64,000 bases of DNA from Pagrus major (taxonomy: Eukaryota > Chordata > Actinopteri > Spariformes > Sparidae): the NCBI RefSeq assembly GCF_040436345.1, contig NC_133223.1, positions 18,081,113 through 18,145,112 of the forward strand, in the 5' to 3' direction. Shown here one piece after another: positions 1-44,000 of the stretch (positions are counted from its first letter, which is position 1; each line of letters begins with the position of its first letter). The position numbers and the translations under genes are program-made. The notes beneath the pieces are model-generated. The model was not told the DNA's origin and did no database searches. It worked only from the letters and a program-made list of their open reading frames with translations.

Positions 1-392
1 GAGACTATATATCATCTTAGATAGTTCTACTTGTTCTTATATATTTTGTCATAGTGCCAATAGTCATTCCTACAATATTGTTGCAACATTGATACAGAGA
101 TATTGGTAAAAAAACATAATGCTATTTGATTTTGTCCCTCAGTCTTATGTTTATAAAGTGGTTTTAAAAGAGATTTCAAAATATCAATATATATCCCGAT
201 ACAGCCGAAAAATATCGCAATAATATTTTAAGGCCATATCCCCCAAACTAAATTATGACTAAAGATTTATAAATTTACAACGGGGCTTGTGTACTTTTTC
301 ATGTATTTTTGGGCTGTGCGGGCTGGCAGCTTAATACTATGTTGAACTGCCAAAATGGATACCATGCATGTTGGGTAAGGACGATTTGAAAT

Positions 393-863
393 TAGGGATG
401 AACCAGTTGTGAAATTCTAGGCAGATACAGATGTTTAAACTAACAATTTTGCCAAAAGCCAATGAAGATACTGATGTTATTTTGTTGTTATTGTTTATTT
501 TGTCCATATTCATTATAATTATGTTTATTGTAAGAAATAACTTAACTGTTTTAAAGTCATTCAGCCCCTCATCTTTGAAAGAGCAGAAATTCTATCATAC
601 AAATTCATGAAACAACCTTTAATTTAACCTTCTTTCACATGAAAAAGTAACTGCTTCAAAAGCCTTTAGCCCACTATACAACTAGCTATTCAGTGAAAAT
701 AATTTTTCAGTACTTACATAGCCTCACACACTAATGACAGGGATGACAGTGCCAGTGCAAAACTTATGTACCATTGGTAAATGTCACCTTATTTGCCGAT
801 GGCAGTCAACAAGGGGAATATCAGCTGATACCAGTATTCAGTCATTATATTGGTGCATCCCTA
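393..863. mobile_element. hAT-like non-autonomous element
   Basis: Ends TAGGGATGAACC (left) and GGTGCATCCCTA (right) are inverted copies with one mismatch over 12 bp. Flanks TTTGAAAT (385-392) and TTTTAAAG (864-871) may be a decayed 8-bp target duplication (6 of 8 match). It lies in the slc25a12 intron at the left edge. Confidence 0.5.
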
Positions 864-1482
864 TTTTAAAGGTCTAATCAGACAAGAGACAAAATGACAA
901 AAGACAAAAATGAATGTGTATAAAGATGATAAAAATGAACCAAAATCAACCTGTATTTTAATTCTAGAAATTAAATTTTTGCAATCACTCAGGTAGGTTC
1001 TGCTGTTGTTCTTAAAATCCACTAAGTGTCTTCAAAACATTTACACAACACTGTGTTATTTCTTATTCCAGCATGAATGGAATAAATATGTTACAGGTCT
1101 GTTTATTGGCTATAAAGATGAAGTTATTGCTCATTCACTTTAACAACAGTGGCTCCACTGGCTGATTTACAAGACAAACATAAAACATGGATGCAGACTT
1201 TATGATGCGTCAGGCCGCTGGGGAATATTTGTGTCTCAAACATTCAGCAACAAAACACTTTCATTTACTCTCTGGGCCATGGGCGCTCATCCAGCTTTGT
1301 TTGTCCGCTGTTTATATAATCTTAAATTAAAGTTGCAGTAACTTGGAGTTATATGCCAGTAAAAGCTCTGTGGAAAATCTTACATCACTGGCTGCTGCTC
1401 GCTGTAGACGCAGAGCTCTCTGCTTTTTTCCTGGCCTGACTCTCTCCCTCCCTCCCTCCCTCCCCTGCTGTTGTGTGTTAAG

Positions 1483-13210
<11,728 letters not shown>

Positions 13211-14590
13211 AGCATCACTCAACTTGACTGTGAGCGCTGCATGCTCCTCTGGGGCCTCATTACAGAAACATTTTCGAACCACTTGTCTTATTTGAACTTA
13301 AGTTTCAAAGATAGGAAAAATGCTATCTTTCTTCGTACAGAAGCATTTCTTAAAGTCATGGATGTGTCCTATCCTATTTCAAACCTCCAGTCCTGTCTTA
13401 AGAAATCCAAACTGGAACTTTAAACTCCTCCTGATCGCCTGTATCCATGAGGTCATCCTGTCTCCCTTTACTTGTTACTGGCTAGCTAGCATGCGTTAAT
13501 ACAGAAGAAGAGACAGGTGTTCAATGTTAGCTTCAATGACTCAGAGGCATTCATCTTGTTGCTGGAGGAGATGATATATACCCATTTATACATGGTCTGA
13601 AAATCAGTGCTAGAAACCAACAGGCTAACGACAATATTAGCTTCTCCAACAGGCTAACATCTGTATAGGCTTTTCCAACAGTGTTAGTTTCTGCAAAAAG
13701 TTAGTCCTCTAATATAGTTTGCTGCCTAAATCTGTGTGCTCCGGTATTCTTTGGAGTATATTTCTCTGTTTTAATTAAGTTTGTTGCCTAAGTCTGTGTA
13801 CTTCGGAGTATGTTTCTCAAGTTTTTACTGAGTTTCTTCCGACTCTGAGAGCACCGGACAGTTGAAGCTTGTTAAACTTCTTTCTTCAGGCTAACATCGG
13901 TGTTAGCTTCTCCGACAGGCTATTATCAGAGTCAGCCTCTCCAACCAAAAGTTACAGTTTGAGTAGCCTTTCAGATATTTTATTTTAGCTAGTGTAAGTG
14001 TTCATGCTGTTCATGGTTTTTTTATTGTTGCCATACAGACCTAACAACAATTAGTGACAGTTTTTACTATCTTAACTTACGAAAGTCATCCGTTAGGAGA
14101 CTTCTGTAACAGTTAAATTCCCATCCTATCCTGAATGCAGTTAGGAAACTTGTTAGGCAATACCCCAAATCTTAAATGTCATCCTAAACTGAATTAAAAT
14201 AGGATTTCAGATTGAGGAAGTTTCTGTAATGAGACCTCGGGTCATTGTTTCCTCCAAAATGGTTTCATCGAACCACTTTTCAATTAAATACATTTGAGCG
14301 GTTGTCTTACTTTGAATGCTGCATGAGTATGGCTTTAATGCATTTTCTCTTCGCATAGCTTGCACAACTTTATTGTACATATTGTACTTCTCTACAGAGA
14401 CAGGACATTATGGCATGACGAAGGATTGTAACTGCGTTTTCTGGTGTGCGGTAGCTTTGGAGTGCTTGTGAGGATGTACAGATGTTTTCAGAAAGTGCTC
14501 ATTTTGAAATCATGGCCAGGGACTCGGGAAATAATTTAAATGTATTTATTGTATTTTATTGAAATAAATCATTCAAACTGTTTCTACTGT
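13211..14590 (+). other. slc25a12: slc25a12 3' untranslated region (inferred), containing a TIR-bounded insert
   Basis: The stretch runs from the stop codon to the first good AATAAA at 14563. It has no supported ORF. It holds imperfect repeats of a CAGGCTAAC...GTTAGCTTCTCC unit at about 13620-13920. Two ends are inverted copies of each other: GGCCTCATTACAGAAAC near 13252 and GTTTCTGTAATGAGACC at 14220-14236. This suggests that a ~1-kb non-autonomous DNA element makes up most of the 3' UTR. No clean target duplication was found. Confidence 0.45.
14563..14568 (+). terminator. slc25a12: Candidate poly(A) signal of slc25a12
   Basis: AATAAA is the first canonical hexamer I see after the stop codon, about 1.35 kb downstream. 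TTTATT, the same signal on the minus strand, occurs at 14545-14550 and 14555-14560. The site could therefore serve both convergent genes. Confidence 0.5.
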
Positions 14591-14906
14591 GTGAAAGTAC
14601 ATTCTCAGTTTTGACACCAGGATTTGAGATTCTTCAGGAAAACAATCTCGTAGACATACATTACAGATCTCTGAGAAATCACTGAGCAGTTACAGCATAC
14701 AGGATCATCTTCTTAGGCATTGAGGATACTCCGACTATCTCAAGTCTAACCAGCTGCACTGAGGAAGTGAAAACTGGTGCAATATAGACAATAGAAGTAG
14801 AAAGATTTTTGGACATTTCAGTTAGTATTTAGGTTATCAAGTCTAGAAGGAAACAGAGATGACAACATGGGCTACAGTTATAAGATGATTACATTCCTGT
14901 GATTGT

Positions 14907-14912
14907 TTTATT
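14907..14912 (-). terminator. dync1i2: Candidate poly(A) signal of dync1i2
   Basis: TTTATT on the plus strand reads AATAAA on the minus strand, about 450 nt past the dync1i2 stop. Two further minus-strand hexamers lie at 14545-14560, so the true end is uncertain. Confidence 0.35.
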
Positions 14913-15360
14913 ACAACTTTGGCGGAAATGGAGCTCAGCTATGAGTGTTTTTCATGAATTACAATTACTTAACTCAAAATTAAGGCTTGTGTTCACATGC
15001 CCTAAATGAAGACAGGTGGGGTTTTTTACAATCAAGGTTAAAATTAAAAGTTTAAGGCATCTGGTTGAAAAAAAAATGACAACTGGTTTGTGGTGTGTGA
15101 ATATGGCTTCGTGTTGTTAGTGTCTGAGGTTGATAGCCCTGTCGCTTGTGTTAATCCGAGGAAGACTGGTGACGGTCCAGCTAACTGGGAGTTGTCCAAA
15201 TAAGAAGGTGTTAGAAATGAAAAGATGTCCGTGCTTCTTGCTGATCAAAACTTTTCCTCCTTTCATGTTGTCATCACATCTTTTCCTTCCAACAAAACTG
15301 GGGGCTGGTATTCACAAGCGCACCACTGGTCCCTTTAACATCACGTCTGTGGTGAGCGGA

Positions 15361-37829
<22,469 letters not shown>

Positions 37830-39416
37830 TTAGTCAGCCTGGTCATCTAGTTTGTTACTCCTCCTCCTGACATCCCCACAGGCCTCAGCATCAGCTGCAT
37901 CAGATAGCTGAGACATGGCTGGACCAACTTTGGTGTTGTCCTCACCTCCCCCATTGGTATGCAGAGAATGCATAATCTGGTCACTGGGGCGCTTCCAAGA
38001 TGTTCGAGTGGCAATCCAGAGGATAAGAGCTCCAAAAACTACGAGGAGGACTCCGAGAACGTTCACAAAAACTGCCTCTGGGGGAGAGTCCTTGTACTTC
38101 GGGTTGCTCCTGATTGATGAAGCACAAAAAATAAAGTTATACCCACTGTAAAGCAGCATATAGTCTGAAGCCTTAGTTTCTTTTGTTTTATACTTACAGG
38201 CCAAATATGAGTTTCTCTGTGATGCCCATGAGTGCCACAGCTATGACACCGGTAAAGAGTACGAGACCACTGTAGACATGGAGGGGCATGAATGCTGCCC
38301 TCCAGGAGACCGGTGTAATTGGTATCAAGTACATGCCAACTCCAAGAACAAGCTGCTCAGTGAAGGAGAAGTGGAGGAGAAAAAAAACATCCTCTTGTCA
38401 GATGTTGTACTAATCAAGTTTTTGTTTTTAAAGAGAATCTCTGGCTTACTCTATATGTATTGTGTTTAACCAGTCCATAGCTCAATAGAAGACAGATTGA
38501 TAAAGTACAGTGGACTGACCACACAACAATAAGCTAATTTACATTCAAAATGTCATCATTTGAAATGAATAGGTTTTCATTACCTGTAGGCAGTAAAGTG
38601 TAACTGCTATCAGGCCCAGCCAGCTGTGCAGACTGTACATGTTGGGGATTTTGGCAGCGTTGTGGAAGTCAAAAACTGCCACCATAGCTATAACAGCAAA
38701 AATGAAAGCTAGTAGGTTCAAGCCTGCATGGATGAACTTCATCGTTAGTTTGCTGCACTTCCAGGTCCAGGGGAGTCTGTAGACAATGATGGCTGCAAGA
38801 GATGGCACATCAGCGTCATTCAAACAGAACTTGATGTGACTGTGAGATGCATATTTTTTGTTGAATGTTATTAAATTAAATAACTTAGTCTGATGAAATC
38901 AAAAAGAATTCACACTTAATTAACATAATGTGTTAGGTTGTAGTACTCCACAAGACCTGTAAAGCCATTTGGTGTCACCAGAATGGTGAAGTTCCTTTAA
39001 AGCAGATGTTTTCATTTTTCCAGTGTATGACCTCAGCTGAGAGCCAGTTTAACTGGAAGTTTAGTTTTAGTAACACACACTCATCATTACCGCCCCCTGA
39101 GAGGAAGCTTTGTGTAACTTTGAGCGAAAATTTCCTTTGAAAGTTTACATTTCTTCCAAACTTGGCACACACCCTGTCCGCCCACCATGTTTCTCAAAAA
39201 AAGATAAGTAAAACTCAGCTCACCCATTCCCTGCAAGAAAATAAACCCGGTCACTATTAAGACCGGATGCCAGTTGAACTCGGCCAGTCCTCCATCCCAG
39301 GCTAAACCTTCCTTAAAGTGCAGGACCCATCGTAGCACGAATATTATGGAGACGACCCCGGCGGCTCCGGCGGCGCACAGAGCGACCAGGAACTGCTTGA
39401 AACTCTCCATTTCCAT
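37830..39416 (-). CDS. cybrd1: Plasma-membrane ascorbate-dependent reductase / duodenal cytochrome b (Dcytb)
   Basis: Four coding exons: 39416-39224, 38792-38584, 38352-38198, 38109-37830 (stop TAA), giving 278 residues (human 286). It is a cytochrome b561-family protein: six transmembrane helices hold two hemes and pass electrons from cytosolic ascorbate to extracellular Fe3+ or Cu2+ before iron uptake. The four heme ligands are all present, and at the same numbers as in human: His50 (FNWHPVL), His86 (FIHAGLN), His120 (YSLHSW) and His159 (PLHVYSG). The conserved [12 protein letters not shown] follows helix 2. The start chosen is MEMESF, in register with human MAMEGY; the frame stays open upstream but has no ATG. 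The cytosolic tail after about residue 225 is hydrophilic and divergent. The gene lies between dync1i2 and dcaf17, same strand, as in human. Confidence 0.96.
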
Positions 39417-39509
39417 CAGTGTTACAGCAGGAAGACGGAGCGACTGGACCCGAGCAGCTGTTACTAGAAACACAACAACTTCAAGAGGTGGCCGGTGAGG
39501 ACGCAGCGC

Positions 39510-39521
39510 GGTCACGTGACC
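39510..39521. promoter_or_regulatory. Perfect GGTCACGTGACC palindrome upstream of cybrd1
   Basis: A 12-bp perfect palindrome 94 bp upstream of the cybrd1 ATG. Its centre, GTCACGTGAC, is the CLEAR/E-box core bound by TFEB, TFE3, MITF and USF. It also contains ACGTG, the hypoxia-response core. HIF-2alpha is known to activate mammalian Dcytb, so a control role is plausible but inferred. Confidence 0.5.
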
Positions 39522-39803
39522 CACAGCGCTGCAAATGTGTGGAGGAGGAAAGACGTTTTGTAACTCGTGTGGTTACAAAAGAGGAGCTGGGACCAGCTAG
39601 ACAGAAAAACACTTTATTTTGTGCTGTGTCATCATCTGGGCGCTGTAATTTCAGCAGTGTGCTCCCCTCTCTGTAAAGTCTTTCATAGCTGGAGCTTCAG
39701 GTGTGCAGCAAACTGTTCAGTGTGCCATTCAAGTGTCCTTAAATGACACCAAGTGGTAAAGAAAGTAAGTAGGAGAGACCAGGGCTTATTGTCACACTTT
39801 CAT

Positions 39804-39938
39804 TTAAAGGGGCACTATGTAGTTTGAAGAAGAAAACTCAGAATTTTACTCATCTTATTTATATACACCTTATTTTTTTCCTTAACTGAATAAACAAGCT
39901 GTACTCAGAGGAAAATAAGGTCCCCAGAACACTGTTTT
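39804..39938 (-). mobile_element. Truncated TTAA-flanked MITE, family A
   Basis: Starts TTAAAGGGGCACTATGTAGTTT and continues with sequence that is the reverse complement of the right half of the copy at 10653-11038. The other end is missing after the word CCCCAGAACACTG. Confidence 0.6.
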
Positions 39939-40427
39939 ACCACTTTTCCACTGGTCAAACCCGCTAAGATTGGGCTTTTGTGTGCAATGGGAATGTGTAA
40001 ACTCGGCATTTACACCTGGGTCAATTGAGGGGTTTTTTTTACCACCAAAGGTTACATTTGGGGGTAAAACCTTTACCTATTATTATTAGTAGTTTGTTAA
40101 GTTTTACCAGATTTGCAACATACAAGCAGCAATTTGCAATGATCATTTTCTCACCTCCCTTAGACATTTTTAACTTGTCAAAACAAATACACTTGTGACC
40201 CATGCATGACGGTGCATAAGCCCTGTAGGAGTTAAGTTGCTCGGGCAAATCCCTTGTGTGTTCAAGACTGTGTAGGTGTAGTTTCATCAGATTTAATTGG
40301 CAGCATGAGCAAATAACCACGCAACCATCCTCACATTCTGACTCAAATATGACTTAATTGCCTCGCCCACTCCATAATCACTGACAAGAAGTCAGGACGA
40401 GACGTTGTGAGGACGATTGTCCAATTA

Positions 40428-40716
40428 GGGGCGGCAATAGCTCAGTCCATAGGGACTTGGCTTGGGGACTCAAACGTGGCCGGTTCAAGTCCCACTCAGA
40501 CCAAAAAAAGTATGATGTGGACTTGTAATGGAGAATACTAGTTCACACATCCTGGGCATTGCCGAGGTGCCCTTGAGCAAGGCACCGACCCCTAACACTG
40601 CTCGTTGGGCGCCGTTGCAGATGGCTGCCCATTCACTCGTTCTCCTCTATACACTGTGTATGTAATGTGAGTGATAAAAAGAATTTCCCCTTGTGGGATT
40701 AAAACAGTATAATAAA
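40428..40716 (+). mobile_element. tRNA-derived SINE
   Basis: The head has pol III promoter boxes: A-box-like TAGCTCAGTCCATAGGG near 40439 and B-box-like GGTTCAAGTCC near 40483. The body reads GCCCTTGAGCAAGGCACCGA and GGGCGCCG, a core common in fish SINEs. The tail, TTTCCCCTTGTGGGATTAAA, resembles a LINE 3' end. The family was not named with certainty. Confidence 0.7.
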
Positions 40717-40827
40717 ATCAATCCTGCACAATTTTGGGAAACTTTCAATTATCTTAATATTTAGATTAGCATGATGGAAACACAGAATGAGGCAGAAATA
40801 CAGAGTAACTTGGAAAAATATAACATT

Positions 40828-40833
40828 TTTATT
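40828..40833 (-). terminator. dcaf17: Candidate poly(A) signal of dcaf17
   Basis: AATAAA on the minus strand, ~235 nt past the dcaf17 stop codon. Confidence 0.45.
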
Positions 40834-41065
40834 TGAGAGAAACAATGTAAAAAATGTTTTCAGGTGTAAGACAGTAAAATAGCGCAGAGACTTAATTATC
40901 AAGTATAACTCACACAAAGTGAATTATGTTACAATGATCCACATGTGAAAAACAGCATTATTTGTTTTACAGTAAAGCTGTACAAAAAACAGGTTGGAAA
41001 ACAAATATGTACATAATCTTTAAAAGGCAAATGCCTTCCAGGAGCTTAATTCACTTTTGCGCAGC

Positions 41066-44000
41066 TTATTTACCGTTAGCCCTGAGTTTGTAGACGTGGC
41101 AGCAGAAGTTGGTGCTCTTTTGTTCAATATGAACTATTGTGTCTTTGTCAAAGAACAACTCATGTCGAAAAGTCTGAAACAGCAGAAACAAGCACACATG
41201 AATCCATCCACATACAGAAACACATCAGCGTGACGTTGGTACTGTCATGTGTAGTCACTCACCTCATCCCATGGTTCGATTAGATCAACCGTCCGCAGTA
41301 ACTTCCCGCTCTGGTTGTCATGCAGTCGGATGTGAGCTCTTCCTTCTCCCTCCTCACCATTAGTTACCACTACAGCCAAAAGGTCCAGCTCATCCTCATA
41401 TTCCACCATACGGAAAGTCTGTACAATTAAAAAGTACCATGTATAAACAGTATAGTAATACAGTATGACACATTTTCCATTCATACTGTATGTGGATATG
41501 TTTATAGAGATTAGCATGCAGCCAACAATGATGTGGCCAGAAGAAGACAGTTCTTCAAAATGTGATAGCACTATAATATTATTGTAGAAATCAAGCTGTC
41601 ATCACGAACTTTCTCTACTTTGAATAAAATGCATATTTGCAAGCAGTGGTTTGATAATGAAAGTGTCTGTGTTTGAAGCTGAACAATGATGTTTGACGCT
41701 TGCATTATGAATTACTCAACTGCAGCTGTCTGTACGTATGTATTGTCTGTATCTCAGATGGTGTACCAGTCAGCATAGGTCTGAATTTGGTCAAACTCAA
41801 AAGGAAGGATATCCGTTGAAAGTTGCTTTCATGTGTAAAAATACACCTGAGTGGCCTGAGGACTTGAAGATGATGGAGATGCTGTTCTGATGCCATTTCC
41901 ACAGAGAAAATTATTCACATCTAACTGCACTGAAAGCTTTTAATAGGTCCCAGAGAAGTCACAGTGTTACAAAAACTTGGACTAATGGATTAAAATGTAC
42001 CTCCGCTTATCCTTTATTCTTAGGTGCTTTTTACTTCTATCAACTTGTAAAACTTGATACATCTGGCGTATTTCTGTGATATCTCAGACATCACTTACAG
42101 ATTCTGGAGGAATTATGTATTTTATCACAAAAAGCTTCATTTAAAAAAGGCTCAATGATCGAGCCATTGATTCTCAAAGAGGAAGTGAATCTGCATTTTC
42201 AGCTGCATAGCAGAGTCATTGTTGATCAATTCATTGTTGGTTTTGGTCTTTTCTAAGTGAATATAAAGAGACTTAACCTTAAAAGATATGTGAGACTACA
42301 TTCTCTTCCTGGCTTCCAAAGAGTATACAGGTATATTCCATATACACTGTGTTTACCTTTATAATTTACTTGGACACTACTGTTTGGTGGTACAGCTTTT
42401 TTTTCTTTTTTAAATTTCACCGTATTCCTTTGCAGAGATACTGAATCAATCACTAAAGCGTAATCACTTTGTCACCTCTTGATCGGGGTCATCATCCAGC
42501 TGCTGAAATCTTCTCTTCACTGTGCGGCCTGATGAAGTGACAGTGACTTGTGAGGTAGGCTGCAGCAGATGGAAAGCAGAAACATTAAAGTTAATCGAGT
42601 AGACCAAGTTATTACAGTTGAACATGTGATACATACTGTACAAGAGGTGGATTCACGAACAAGGTAAATAGGCAGGATACTTACAGTGTTGTTTCGATGG
42701 GTCGCCATAAAGAAATCCTTAACTATCTTTGATGGCAAACCACTGTTCAGTTCACCGAGGATCTTCAGGACACTTGGAGAAATGAAAATCAAAACTTGCT
42801 GAACATGTCCAGTATGATAAGAAAATAAAAAGTAAACATGTATCATACTGTGTCTAACATGATATTGTTTTTACAACATTTTACTATAGGTTTTAAGAAT
42901 GTCTAAGACTATACTAATTTGTATAGTATATGAGTATTTTTGCCTCTACACCACCTTTTTTTGCACTTGTCTTCATTTGGCTACAGTGAAGGTTAGCTGT
43001 TGTACTCACTTTATGATGGTAGGTCCAACATGGATGATTCTTCCTGAGTCGTCAGGGTGGAAGAAGATCCCATCACTCTCTAGAGAGCAGCAGTTCATGT
43101 TCTGTATTCCATTTGTTGCCTGATGTCATAAAAGTCAAAGTATCCCTTTAATTCATTAACCAGGACATACATTAATAATTGTAAAGCAGTACCAGTGGCA
43201 CATAACTATCTGTAGTTTTTTTTGTGATGTGCAACATAAGGTTGTTAAAAGTATGGATACTTTGATACTTTTGCGATACCTGTGGAAAACAAAACTATAT
43301 TCGCATTCAGTAGTATCAAAAGTAGCAAAGCTATACATAAAAACGGAACAAATTTTCCGAAACTTATCCTATGACTTTTTTTGCCATAGTATTGAAAGAG
43401 GTGTGAAGCACCTTTTTTAATATACAATAATAATTATTATATATTAGTATTGTATCAAAGTTTTAAATTCTGGTATCATGACAACCTTAGTATAACACGA
43501 TTTATGCATTTAGAGTCTGCAACACTTGGCTTATTAAAAAGGGATACTCCACCCAAACCCTATTATTAGCACAGCTTTACCACTTTGGACTTACAAGGTG
43601 GTTGTATAAACTGCTGCTTCTGATGCAGCTTTGGAGCCTAAACAGCTCGAAACTACAAATGTTTTTCTCTTGATGCTGTGAGCTCATGCAGTATTTCTAC
43701 CAGTATCACAGGCACACCATGTTGATCAAGGCAAACAAAACTGCATTTTCTAGCATTTTGGAAAGTGTGGTGGCTAAAATACAATTCATTATTTTTCCCC
43801 TACAACTCACTTTGTAACCTCAGTTGCTGAAAATTGTCTCTGGTAAGAAATAAAAGTGAGGAGTATCGTCAAAGAAACTAAATCTGAAATAATCTTGACA
43901 AAATACAGAGAAGCTTGTGTTGCACTGCACAGAAGTAGTTGCACCATTTTGTGGGGTTTAGAGTAGTGATTACAGGTTTGGTTCTGTCCAGCAGCTGAAT

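Larger units (their letters stand above)
39417..41065. other. Intergenic region between dcaf17 3' end and cybrd1 promoter
   Basis: Holds the cybrd1 promoter, a truncated MITE, a stretch at 39940-40110 that looks like another decayed repeat, a SINE and the dcaf17 3' UTR. No gene is visible. Confidence 0.5.

Noticed and set aside
39417..39524. N-terminal extension of CYBRD1 in the open frame upstream of MEMESF
   Set aside because: The extension has no ATG, is Arg-rich without family similarity, and MEMESF aligns with the human start and keeps heme histidine numbering.
40428..40505. tRNA gene with A and B boxes
   Set aside because: The acceptor stem does not pair and the tRNA-like head continues into a SINE body and LINE-like tail, so it is a SINE.
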